NCBI GenBank assembly: GCA_958510875.1
Contig: OY294067.1
Span: 31,174,912-31,238,911, forward strand
From: Endomychus coccineus
Taxonomy: Eukaryota > Arthropoda > Insecta > Coleoptera > Endomychidae
Length of the DNA stretch: 64,000 bases
Direction of reading: 5' to 3'
Position 1 is the first letter of the stretch; every line of letters starts with the position of its first letter. Position numbers and translations under genes: made by a program. Positions 49,233 through 60,518 of this stretch are shown here, in pieces. The notes beneath the pieces are model-generated. The model saw nothing but the letters and a program-made list of their open reading frames with translations. It ran no database searches and was not told where the DNA came from.

Positions 49233-51328
49233 ATTCCATTTTCAAGGAGCCCAGGTCAGGGGGTGTGTGTCAGCTCATGAGCCGGCTTTTGGTTTTTTCG
49301 ATTCTACTACTAAAATGATGGCTTCCTGCCAAATTTCAGCTCAAATGGTGAGAACAAAAAATGCGGCGCCTATTTTTCGTTTTTCTGTCATTTTTTGGTA
49401 TTAATTTTTGAAACATCGCCAAATCGAGTCTAGAAAATTTTTTGGAAACCCATAGGAAATCGGAAATTTCCCGTAGAATTCGAATTTTTCATTAGTTTGG
49501 GCCCAGCGGCCATATTTTTTTTTGTAAAATGAAAAAGAACGATTTTTCGTCTTTTTTTTCATAGCCGCTTTTTTCAAAACGTTCTTGTGAAAAAATATCA
49601 AGAAAAATTCAATCAATAACATTTTTTCTTCAAATCCTCTTTGTATATTGGCTGTTTTTTTTCTAAAAACCTTTCAAAAACCCAAAAAATAGAGTTCGCA
49701 TATCAAAAAATTGTTATGAACAGAAACGATTGCTATTGTGTACATTAAAAGAATAGTACGCTCTTTTCAAGGAACATAATCCTAATGACAAAATAGGGTT
49801 CACAAAATTCTGTCAATTGAGACCAAAATACTGTGTGCTACCCGGTGCGAGTGGAACTCACTCTGTGTGTGTCTGCTCTACACATCAAAATTTCAAGTTA
49901 TTACTATCAGCCGTAGGCACGTCATTGGATTATAAAGAGGTCATATCAAGAATTGTTTGTGATCTCAGAATTCAGGAGTGTATGTTCAGAACCTGATCAA
50001 ATTGTCCTGAGAGAGAAGAAGTGGTGAAAATTAAAAAACCTGCTATTGAAAAACAAGGTGAGGTTGACGTAACAAAAAAATGTTCGAAAAGTGAACTGCT
50101 TGAGATACTGACTGATAAGGCAACTTTATTGTTGACTCACATGTATATAGCAAAACAGCAGTCGGATTATTTGAAGAGTATAAAAGAAAAATTGACAAGG
50201 AACGAAGCTCTGATTCTAAGGGATTTTGCGGAGAATTATAAATATGTTGTACAAGATGACATACAGCAGCGCTATTGGAATCAATCCGCCGTGACATTGC
50301 ATCCAACTGTCATCTATGTGAAAGACATTGATCTAAAAATAAGAAACATCAATCTTTGTATATTTTCTGAGGACTTGAAACACGATGTTACAATGGTCAA
50401 AGTTTTTGTTGACAAAATAGTAAGTTATATCCAGGAACAATTTCCAAACATAAATCGTTGCCAATTTTTCACGGATGGGTGTGGAGGTCAATATAAAAAA
50501 GCAGTTCAACTATAATTTTTACCACTTCTTCTCTCTCAGGATAATTTGAGCAGGTTCTGAACATACACTCCTGATTTCTGAGATCACAAACAATTCTTGA
50601 TACGACCTCTTTATAATCCAATGACCTGCCTACGACTGATAGTAATGACTTGAAATTTTGATGTGTAGCGCAGACACACACAGAGTGCGTTCCACTTGCC
50701 CCGGGTAGCACACGGTATTTTGGTCTCAATTGACAGAATTTTGTGAACCCTATTTTGTCATTAGGATTTTGTTCCTTGAAAAGAGCGTACTATTCTTTTA
50801 ATGTACACAATAGCAATCGTTTCTGTTCGTAACAATTTTTTGATATGCGAACTCTGTTCTTTGGGTTTTTGAGAGGTTTTTAGAAAAAAAACAGCCAATA
50901 TACAAAGAGCATTTGAAGAAAAATGGTACTGATTGAATTTTTCTTGATATTTTTTCACGAGAACGTTTTGAAAAGTGCGGCTTCGAAAAGAAAAGACGAA
51001 AAATAGTTTTTTTTCATTTTACAAAAAAAATATGGCCGCTGGGCCCAAACTAATAAAAATTCGAATTCTACGGGAAATTTCCGATTTCCTATGGGTTTTC
51101 AAAAAATTTTCTAGACTCGAACTGGCGCGAACGTCTCTCAAGACGCTGTTTCAAAAATTAATACCAAAAAATGACAGAAAAACGAAAAATAGGCGCCGTT
51201 TTTTTTTGTTCTTACCATTTCAGCTGAAATTTGGCAGGAAGCCATCATTTTAGTAGTAGAATCGAAAAAACCAGAAGCCGGGCCATGAGCTGACACCCCC
51301 CCTGAACTGGGCTCCTTGAAAATGGAAT
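49233..51328 (+). mobile_element. Long-arm foldback element with a coding centre
   Basis: A 2096-bp unit with inverted arms of about 780-800 bases: 49233-50018 against 50513-51328. The outer ends read ATTCCATTTTCAAGGAGCC and its complement. The centre, 50021-50515, is unique and coding. The inner parts of both arms carry the N-terminal part of the same protein, in sense orientation on the left and antisense on the right. Target duplication is not clear: the right flank may extend the end as TAATGGCTTCCACC, with a partial match on the left. The arms also show mismatches and small gaps, so the unit is not very young. Confidence 0.75.
49790..50515 (+). CDS. Uncharacterised transposase-like protein, partial
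   Basis: One frame runs from the left arm into the centre: PGASGTHSVCVCSTHQNFKL, then a TGA at about 49996, then PEREEVVKIKKPAIEKQGE and on to 50515. In the right arm the same N-terminal segment is read on the minus strand (50729-50513) without that stop (FRTCSNYPERE), so the left-arm stop is a point change (TGC to TGA). In the centre RDFAENYKYVVQDD and QFFTDGCGGQYKKAVQL each hold an acidic residue in a setting like the first two Asp residues of RNase H-fold transposases. I know similar repeat-borne ORFs in arthropods but cannot name the superfamily. The frame is cut at 50515 where the right arm begins, so the C-terminal part with any third acidic residue is missing. Confidence 0.55.
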
Positions 51329-51449
51329 GGTGGAAGCCATTACTTTATGATAATTTTTCGTATTGATATAATTTATAATTTGTTTTTATCACATATATTA
51401 TAGATAGATTTTTGTTTCATTATTTTTAAAATCTTTGAAACTTTCTATT

Positions 51450-52720
51450 GTGTGTTTAATCTAAAACCTCACTCTGGTTATATACAATTTTAACTTCATC
51501 TGGATCTGGAAAAGTATGCCCTGCTTCTTTAACATGATTAGAGAAAGATGTTTATTAGTTTATTAAGTCTTAAAGATCGAAAATGTTCCTTATATATAAT
51601 TTCTATATTACAACTATTAGATATACCGATGTAAATGTTATCACACTCTGAACAGGTTGAGTTATATACTCCATGTTTATCAAACTTTTTTGTTTCATCT
51701 TTAGTATTGAACGGAAATAAGACAATTCATTTTGAGGTTTGAAGCTAGCTTTTAGATTATGTTTCGATAAAATGTCTGCAATTCTTTTACTTACGGTACC
51801 AAAATATGTGAGTGAAACGTATTTTGATGATGAAGAATCTGAATTTTTTGAATATAATGAAGGTTATAGCCATTTACAATGGTTTTCAACCTCAAATTAT
51901 ATCCAAATTAATTAACAAAAAAAATCAGACAATAACTTACTCAAGCATCTATTCTTTTACAAAAAATTTTCCAAATTTAGATGAAGTTAAGAGTTTATTT
52001 ACATAACCAGAGTGGAAGTTTTAAATCAAACACACTAGAATCAATAGAAATTTTCAATGGTATTAAAAATAATTATATATAAATTCTCGGGAAATAGGTC
52101 ACACTAACATATATAATTATTATTTTCGTCTTTAAGTACGTTTCGGTCTCACGACCATCATCAGAATAATTATTATGTTTAAAACAAGATTACTTAGAAC
52201 TAATCGTATTAGCACAAAGCGTCCTTATCGCACCAAACACAATGAGTCTTCTGATGATGGTCGTGAGACCGAAACGTACGTAAAGACGAAAACAAACATA
52301 TATGTAAGTGTGACCTATTTCTCAAGAATTTATAAATAATTCATACCTGGGTCAAGAATCTTTATTAAAAATAATGATAATAAAATTTTAAACGATCAGT
52401 TAAATGTGTACTACAGCATTCTGTTTGATGTCTTGATAACGTAAAATTTCCCATAATCCTCTTGTCCTTCCTAGAATACCTCCGCATTAAATTTCCTTAT
52501 CACAATATTAACTCTCATTATCCAATTTCAATTATACTATTCTAACAATGTATTTCCCCAACCAGAACCCCACAACAAATAGCCAAAATTATTCATATTT
52601 TCATATAGTAGAATCGTTTGAAGATGACACGCTAGTGTCGAAACTATAGTCACGATTTGTTTCTATAATACATGTGATAAAAAACAAAATGAAAGTGTTT
52701 TTTTTTTGTTATATCATTAT
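51450..52720. mobile_element. PLE copy with head-to-head ends
   Basis: On the minus strand 51800-51450 is a GIY-YIG relic (GVYNSTCSECDN, IYIGISNS-like). On the + strand 51940-52110 has the tail of the endonuclease in the opposite direction (FPNLDEVKSLF). TCTGGTTAT and ATAACCAGA at 51470 and 52003 are inverted. At 52120-52290 two hammerhead-containing pseudo-LTR pieces face each other, the minus one mutated in stem I. From 52370 to 52720 the 3' region is nearly identical to 12780-13130. Confidence 0.68.
52246..52288 (+). ncRNA. Hammerhead ribozyme motif in PLE pseudo-LTR
   Basis: Stem I is GTCTT (52246-52250) with AAGAC (52283-52287). The core is CTGATGA at 52251-52257. Stem II is GGTC with GACC around a GTGA loop (52259-52270), then GAAA at 52271-52274, stem III CG-TA-CG (52275-52280), and cleavage triplet GTA ending at 52282. 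An unpaired T at 52258 lies between the core and stem II. This copy has the better stem II; the copy at 27521 has the longer stem I. Confidence 0.72.
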
Positions 52721-52724
52721 GACA

Positions 52725-53688
52725 TTTTTCTATTGGAATACCTCAATCCACTTAAAAGTAAAACCACTATACAAGAGATTTTCAAGCTTATCTATGTATA
52801 GTATGGAAGCAGGAGGAAAACAATTTTTTAAACTACTCGTATTTGCTCATAGTTTTTGACCATCAACTTCATTACTAGACCATTTTTAATATGTTGTTCT
52901 TGACATTATTCCGAATTGATACTATTTATTTGAACTTTCTAACAAAAATCCACGCAATTTTTCGTAATTGGGTTACTAACCTCTGAATTATTGATCCTAA
53001 AAAAAAGTATGTCAATATTTGACGAGTGAGTACGTTAACCTCATTGATAAAATGTCTCTGCATCTTGTTGAGATAGACAATGTATTTAAATATTTGCAGT
53101 TGGCAAATACTTCCTAATAACGTAAGGCAGATTGCCAAAATAGAGATTATAAAACCAGGATATTAATAAGAATTAAGTGAACTGTGATTATGTTTAAGGA
53201 AGTAGTTCTGGTGAGGTAGGGATAGAAATGCGTCATCTTTGCGTGTGATTAATCACATGTGAAATTCGCGTGATTTGTCGTAAATGGTGTACTATTGTTA
53301 GCCAATCCTGAGTAGTCTTAGACAAATCTGGCAACGTTATATTACCGAAAAAGGATAGCAGCTCCAGACGACTATATCCTATACCTCAAAATATGACCTC
53401 TTGATATTTTAGTCATTAAAGGGAATTAATTTGTCTTCAACAATAATTGAGGAGGCAACATTCAAAACCGGACTAAATCCTATTCATGATTGTGGCAAAT
53501 CAACAAAAACTGAACATGAAAAGTGAAACATATTTTAATTTCGCGAAAGCGGTATGTTAGGTTGTGAGCACTGAATTCATGTGCTAACATTTGAAACAAA
53601 TAGCTCTTTAACTAAAGATTCTACAGAGAAAACCCATGACATGCGGATTTTTGTTTAGATATGATTTGTGACATAGGGGCCATTCTTA
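52725..53688. other. No gene recognised
   Basis: Intronic DNA without coding or repeat signal that I can identify. Confidence 0.4.
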
Positions 53689-53690
53689 TA

Positions 53691-54760
53691 GTCCAGGCAA
53701 CGAACCGGAAAGTAAATTTGAAAAATATAGTAAACTAGAATTTCAAAATTTTTTTTTGAATTTTGTTCCTAATACCCCATAGATAATTCAAGACCGCGAG
53801 AGTGGACACTTCTACCCCCCTCCAAAACGAAGTTTCAACCGTTAGAGGGGCATTCTTATAAAAATTCCAAAAGTTTAGAAAATTAATGGATTACGAGTCG
53901 AAAATGACTCCTAGTATGTTTTATGGTGAGCATAATAGAATTTTAGAAGATGAATTTGATAATGAATCTGATGTAAATGAATGGAAAAATTTATGATGAT
54001 TTTCCTTTTATTACCTGAAACTGCAATGGAAATTACAAATTTCAGGATTTTTCACTCTAGAGAAGGTTTTCTGAGAAAACCAACAGCAAAATCGTGATCA
54101 GCGACCCAAAAAACTACTAGGGGTCATCATTTTTATAACAGCTATATTTTATTACTCCCGAACCCCAGGAAAATCCCAAATTTCCCATCTGGAGGGAGTT
54201 TTCCGGGAAAACAAATAGCGGAATCGTGATCAGCGATCCAAAAAACATACTACGGTTCGTATTTATAATAAAATCATACTTTTTATCCATAACCGTCTCA
54301 GGAAAATCTCAAATTTCCCGAATTTTCCATCTGGAGAGAGTTTTTTGGGAAAAATAACAGCGGAATCGTGATCAGCGATCCAAAAAATCTACTAGAGGTA
54401 ATTTTTGCAACAACATTATCTTTTATTATTCACAACCCCCAGGAAAATCCCTAATTTTCAAAATTTCCCATCTGAAGGAAGTTTCCGAGAAAACTAACTG
54501 CGGAATCGTGATCAGCGACCCAAAAAACATAGTAGGGGTCATTTTCGGCTCTTAATTCATTAATTTTATAAACTTTTGGGATGTTTTCATAAGAATGCTC
54601 CTCTGAGGGATTGAAATCAAGTTTTGGGGGGTAGAAACGTTGACTTCCGCGATCTTGATAGTCATGAATGATCTATTGGGTACTATGAACAAAATGCAAA
54701 AAAAATTGAAATTCTAGCGTACTTTTTATTATGGCTTTTTTCCCGGCTTATTGCCTGGAC
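53691..54760. mobile_element. Foldback element FB4 (GTCCAGGC ends, tandem cores)
   Basis: A 1070-bp unit with GTCCAGGC ends and TA at 53689-53690 and 54761-54762. It has the same ends and almost the same length as FB3, but a different centre. The outer 200-230 bases on each side are inverted copies. The centre holds four direct units, each ending in the core ATCGTGATCAGCGAYCC then AAAAAA, at 54091, 54223, 54365 and 54505 (spacing 132, 142 and 140 bases). No transposase frame. Confidence 0.8.
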
Positions 54761-54922
54761 TATTAAATTACGTAACGCAAAATTGAGGCCACCTCTAGTA
54801 ACGCACCCGTAACGCAAACATAAAACATGGACAGATGGGAGACGATTAGATTGACAAATACAAACGGAAATGAGTAGTATTGAACATCTGAATTTAGAAC
54901 AGGAAACAGGATAATAACAATA

Positions 54923-55900
54923 CGAGGAAAAGGTGAAAAAGTTCCTGAAAAATGATGAAATGATTTATTTGGTCAACTTATTTTATTTCTGAACATAATC
55001 TTCTTGTAGCCCGATACACTTCGTCAAACGTTTTTCAAATTTTTCGATCTCCAAATAATATGATTTAGGCAATCCTTCAAAATAGGCGTTTGTTTCAGCG
55101 ATGACCTCATCGTTGGAGTCATACTCTTTCCGCCGGGCTATTTTTTCAAATTTGGAAATAGATAAAAATCACAGAGGCCAAATCTGGAGAATACGGTGGA
55201 TGACGAACCAATTCGTAACGCAATTCGTGCAATTTTGCATTTGCGACTGCGGACCTGTAAACCGGTGCGTTGTCCCGGTGGAAGATCACTTTTTCTCTGC
55301 CAAGTGCGACCGATCCAATAGCCTTTCATAATATACGCTTTGTCCTTTTCAAGGTAATCAATAAGGACGATACCGTGTGCATCTCAAAAAGCTGTCGTCA
55401 TGACTTTGTTGGCCGATAACCCCACTTTGGCTTTTTTCGAATTCGATTCGCCAGGACAAGTCCACTGTTTCAACAGTTCTTTGGTCTCTGGTGTGTTGTG
55501 ATGGTTACGAAACGCCGCAAAAAAATCCTTGTTACTCTTGAGCATCGCCAAACACTTCTTAGAAGTTGTCACACGGTCGCGCTTGTTGTCAACAGGAGCA
55601 AATGCGGCACCCATCTGGCACATAGCTTCCTCATATTCAAAAATGTGTAAAATGTTCCGTACTCATTCAGTTGAGAAGCCCATAGCCTCAGCAATCTCGT
55701 ACACTTCAACTCGCCGATCGTCCAATATCATAGCATGGATTTTATCGACGATTTCTGGCGTTGTAACCTCAATTGGACGACCAAAACGTTCGATGTCCTT
55801 TGTGGTGATACTAGCACAACGAAAGGCATTGACGAGTGTGGTGTTAACATCTGTATAGCAGCAGCTCCTCTTAAAACGCAAATTTTAACCGGTATAAAAT
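54923..55900 (-). mobile_element. Mariner transposon, 5' truncated and frameshifted
   Basis: The transposase is read on the minus strand in pieces: ITTKDIERFGRPIEVTTPE, then DDRRVEVYEIAEAMGFSTE and a stop, KHFLEVVT-region counterpart VDNKRDRVTTSKKCLAML, TPETKELLKQWTCPGES, KKAKVGLSANKVMTTAF, DYLEKDKAYI, and near the end FLFPNLKK-like CDFYLFPNLKK. This is the mariner domain order. The 3' terminal repeat at 54923 reads CGAGGAAAAGGTGAA after TA. The 5' terminal repeat was not found, and the helix-turn-helix part is largely missing. The copy at 22162 is its short relative. Confidence 0.82.
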
Positions 55901-56195
55901 CAAAATTAATGCGCAAATTTATACGTACTTGTGCAATAAATCGAGATCTATATTATGGTGTAATCCAAAGTGAAATACAATAAATTGTTGAACAAGTTGT
56001 TCAGTAATAACGCAATTGCGTTTATCGAAGCAAGTTCATAAAACCCAAGAATAAAAAAGTAGATAAAACTGTTAATCTCAATCATTAAAATAAAACATTC
56101 AATTTTTTGCAAGTGCGGCACCTGGTTTAGTAGTGAACATCTGTAATCTATTTCCTAACATATGAGATATGAAAACATTGAAATAATTGTAAACA

Positions 56196-57404
56196 ATGAG
56201 TAAAAATTGTGCCAAATGTGAATTTACTTCTAAAAAACTTGCTTGTTGTGATCAATGTAAAATAATACTTTGTAAAACATGCGCAAATCTTACGGAATCG
56301 GAAATGAGGGTAGTCGTAATGAAAAGAAGAAAAATGAAATATTTTTGTGATCTATGTGATGATTTCCCGATAACACAATCCAGCCAATCTGAAACAGGTA
56401 GTTTGGATACGCTAAATGATGAGGATGATGAAACTAGTCCGAAAGAAAACATTGCTGTCGAACTGATCAGAGTAAGTGAATCAATACATGACATACAAAA
56501 TGAAATCAAAAATATGAAAATCTCGAACAATGAGTTCTTTAAATCAATAACAAAAAATATGAATCAAATGAGTGAACCAGCAGAAAATAATATTTATGAT
56601 TCAAATAAACCCTCTACCAGCAAAGCTACTTATGCAAACATAGTTAACCGATGTTCTCAAGAAAAAGTCATTGTGAAACCGAAAACAACACAAACAGTTA
56701 AACAAACAAAAAATGATATTATGCGAGATGTAAATCTTCTGAACTCAAATATGAATATAAAATCTGTCAGAAATCTCAAAGAAGGGAGATTATTACTAGG
56801 ATGTGAAAAGCCTGAAGACATCACAAAATTCAAAGAACTTGCTGATGCTAAATTAAGTACAAACTACGATATATTTCAAGTAAAAAAACTTCTTCCAAGA
56901 ATCAGAATAGTGGGTCTTTCGAGCAGCCTGCACGGAGAGACAATTTGTGAATATCTTACAAGTCAAAATAGTGATATAATTCACAAATCAACAGAATTAA
57001 AATTCATAAATTGTAAACCAACAAAAAATAATGCAGATGTTTACCAAGCTACTATGCAAGTAGACATGAACTCTTATAAAACAGCGATTGAAACTGGCTT
57101 TGTAATGGTGGGACTGGATCTATGCAGAGTATATGACGCTATAGAAGTATTAAGATGCTACAACTGTAACGGCTATAATCACTCATCTCATCTATGTAAA
57201 AAGAAACATCTTTGTCCTAAATGTGGGCAGGAACATGACATCAAAATCTGTACTTCGGAAAATTTACAATGTAGCAACTGTAAAGAATTTAATCTGAAAA
57301 ACAACCTAAATGTTAACACGGAACATGCAGCATGGGACTATGGACAATGTCACACCTATAAAAATTATATTGAAAATTTAAAAATCGATTTAGGTTTAAA
57401 ATAG
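56196..57404 (+). CDS. Non-LTR retrotransposon ORF1, zinc-knuckle protein
   Basis: 402 residues from the ATG at 56196. The N-terminal 55 residues are cysteine-rich (CAKC, CCDQC, CKTC, CDLCDD), resembling the PHD-like finger seen in ORF1 of several non-LTR groups. A low-complexity middle region with a possible coiled coil follows (about 90-130: IHDIQNEIKNMKIS). From about residue 320 three knuckles occur: CYNCNGYNHSSHLC (CX2CX4HX4C), CPKCGQEHDIKIC and a third starting CSNC. ORF1 proteins bind the element RNA. The frame ends in TAG at 57402-57404 and stays open beyond it into ORF2, in the same frame. Confidence 0.88.
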   Translation: MSKNCAKCEFTSKKLACCDQCKIILCKTCANLTESEMRVVVMKRRKMKYFCDLCDDFPITQSSQSETGSLDTLNDEDDETSPKENIAVELIRVSESIHDIQNEIKNMKISNNEFFKSITKNMNQMSEPAENNIYDSNKPSTSKATYANIVNRCSQEKVIVKPKTTQTVKQTKNDIMRDVNLLNSNMNIKSVRNLKEGRLLLGCEKPEDITKFKELADAKLSTNYDIFQVKKLLPRIRIVGLSSSLHGETICEYLTSQNSDIIHKSTELKFINCKPTKNNADVYQATMQVDMNSYKTAIETGFVMVGLDLCRVYDAIEVLRCYNCNGYNHSSHLCKKKHLCPKCGQEHDIKICTSENLQCSNCKEFNLKNNLNVNTEHAAWDYGQCHTYKNYIENLKIDLGLK

Positions 57405-60360
57405 CAACTAAGTACAGTAAATACATCAGGTAATATTTTTAACCAATGCAGTTCAAAACTAAATTATGTGTTCGAACAACAAAACAATCTTCAAAAAATA
57501 TTCAATGGTGAACTTATAGTGTTACATCAAAATATCCAATGCATTAGGAACAAATTGATTGATTTAAATGTATTTCTTGATAGCAATCGGAAACCAGATA
57601 TAATTTGCTTCAGTGAACATTGGATGTGTACAGGTGAGGAAGTCTATTGTAATTTGGAAGGATATGTACTAGCTGCTTGCTTCTGCAGGCATTTATCAAA
57701 AAATGGTGGTACTTGTATATATGTAAAGGAATATTTAGCCATAAAGTGCAGAAATGTGAAAAAATTTAATAACTACTTAACTGAGAAGACATTGGAGTTT
57801 TCTGCCATTCACCTAAAATATTTGAATTTAACTGTGCTGTGCATTTATCATTCACCTGCAGGAAATTATAATGATTTCTTACGGAAACTGCAATATCTCC
57901 TTAATGATATATATAATGCCTACAAAGGTAAATTAATTTTATGTGGAGACTTTAATATCAACTTTCTTCTTCAATCTAGGGAAAAAATAAGCCTTACAAA
58001 TCTCCTATCTACATATAACCTTAGTCAAGGAGTATTTACTCCAACACGAATAACCTCATCATCACAGAGCTGTATAGATAATATTTTTGTAAACTTTTCT
58101 GAATTCAAGGTTGAAATAATTGATTACGGTTTTTCGGATCATAGCGCACAGCTTATTACTTCTCAAAGTATTCCATATGTTGAAAGAAATAACTATCACT
58201 TCAAAAGATCATATACCAAAGCAAATAGATCAAAGTTCATACTCAAACTCGGCAAAATCCAATGGAATTTAACAATAAGTTCAATAAACGCGGAAAACTA
58301 TAATGAATATTTTCAATTCTTTGTTGACGAAATGCAGAACTGCTTCAAACATTGTTTCCCACTAAAAAAGTTTCAGAATAAAAACAAAAACAATAATTGG
58401 ATGACTAGTGGTATCAAAACTTCCTGTAGACAAAAAAGGTATCTTATTAAACAAAAAAAAATTGTTAATGACGTAAATTTTACAAATTATACTAAAAAAT
58501 ATAATAAAATCTTAAAAAAAGTAATAATTCTTGCTAAAAATCATAAGATAAAGCGAGATTTACATCAGTGCGAAAATAAAACTAAAAAAATCTGGCAAAT
58601 AATAAACAATGAAATAAAGAAAAAGGAAACCACAGAAAATATTGAATTGTACATCAATGGAAAAATTGAAACAAACTCAAATGTTGTAGCTGAAGAATTC
58701 AATAAATACTTCTTAAACACAAGTAATCATTCAAAAATGAGCAAACATGATCAGTTGTGCATTAATCAATATCTGAAATCTTCTTACAAAAACATTAATC
58801 ACACCTTTTTTATAAATCCAACTAACAGTATAGAGATTCTTTCGATTTGCCAATCAATGAAATCTAAAACATCTTCAGGCTACGACAATATTTCTACAAA
58901 ATTACTAAAAGAGTGTATAAACGTTCTGGCTGAACCATTGTCATTTTATTTTAATAAGTCAATTGAATACGGCATGTTTCCTGATGCACTAAAAATCTCA
59001 CATATCCTACCAATTCCAAAAAAAGATGATAAACATCAAATTACCAGTTATCGACCCATATCATTATTGACAAGTGTCTCGAAAGTTTTTGAAAAATTAA
59101 TGTACAGTAGATTATCAAACTTCTTAAAAAAGTTCAACATTATTTCAGAAAATCAACATGGCTTTCAAACCAACAAATCCACTTCCTCGGCCATGTTTGA
59201 CATAACTACCTTCATAAATAAACATCTTGATCAAAAAAAAACTTGTGGGGGCAGTTTCGTGTGATTTCTCCAAAGCTTTTGATAGCATTTGTCATGAGAT
59301 TATTTTACATAAATTGGAGGATATAGGAATACGCGGACTGAGCCTGGAATGGTTCAGATCTTACTTAACGGATCGCAAACAATATACGTTAATAAATAAT
59401 AGAGACAAAAATAAACAAATTTTTTCAAATTGTGGAAACATAGTAAGTGGTGTACCCCAAGGCTCTATATTAGGACCCATATTGTTTACAATCTTTATAA
59501 ATGACTTACCATCAGCTGTGTCGTCCGCAGTTTTAACACTTTTTGCTGATGATGCTATCTCTTTAAATATTAGTAATTCGAAAGAAGAACTCACTCATAA
59601 TATAAATAATACAATATGTGAAATAGATACTTGGTGTAAAGTCAATCACATCAACCTAAACATGGGCAAAACTCAATGCATTAAATTTAATTTATTTTTT
59701 TACAACCAAAATCTGAATGAGCCAGCTGTCTTCGACATTCAATATGTTGATTATATTAAATGTCTGGGATTTATATTAGATTCTAATATAAATTGGAAAT
59801 TGCATGTTAGGAAAGTAAACAAAAAATTGACTAAGGCATGTTACTGTCTACGAGTAATGAAAGCAAAGGGTCTTGATTATGAAACTTGCAAACTTGTATA
59901 TTATTCCAACTTTGTTTCAGTGATGTCATATGGCATTCTGTTTTGGGGTTATTCGACAGAGTGGAAATCTACTTTTATTTTGCAAAAATATGCAATGCGA
60001 ATATTAAACAATCTTAAGTTTGGTAATTCCTGCAAACCATTTTTTAAGGAAAAGAAAATTTTGACATTTCCCTCTCTATTTATCCAAGAATCATTGAAAT
60101 TTGTTCACAGAAACAGACAGTTATATAATTTTTCCTCTTCAAATACTCGTCAACTAAACAATCTTATCATTTTTCCAAAGCATAATACAACTACCTTTCA
60201 AAAAAGTTTCTATTACACGAGTTCATCTTTATACAATAGACTTCCTAATAAGTATAAATCATTTTCACTACCTAAATTTAAATCATGTATAAAAAAGCTC
60301 TTGTTAGAAAAAGCTTACTACTCTGTAAACGATTACTTATCGGAAACTAGCCTAGTCTAA
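57405..60360 (+). CDS. Non-LTR retrotransposon ORF2, endonuclease and reverse transcriptase
   Basis: The frame opens directly after the ORF1 stop, in the same frame. There is no in-frame ATG before the endonuclease: the first is in SEHWMCTG, well inside the domain. The endonuclease shows VLHQNIQ, FSEHW, LCGDFN and GFSDHS, an APE-type set. The RT shows YRPISLL, CDFSKAFDS, GVPQGSILGP and LFADDA. A 1-base frame change at the nine-A run 59233-59241 splits it into 57405-59264 and 59227-60360. The two parts join sensibly as QKK then LVGAVSCDF, so the element was probably active recently. A C-terminal part without RNase H follows. Start and frame change both need care; otherwise the protein is full-length, roughly 980 residues. 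Confidence 0.87.
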
Positions 60361-60494
60361 TAGCTTAAGTTCTTGTTTTATATACTTGGGTATCTCTTCT
60401 AATACTATATATATGTTTGTTGTATGTATTCATAAATGCAATATTCATGGTGTATTCCACATACATTATTGTAATGTTTTTTATTTTGGAATAA

Positions 60495-60518
60495 ATTGAA
60501 ATTGAAATTGAAATTGAA
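60495..60518. repeat. ATTGAA tandem tail of the non-LTR element
   Basis: Four perfect ATTGAA units form the 3' end of the element. Such short tandem tails are typical of CR1-like elements and mark the 3' end. Confidence 0.8.
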
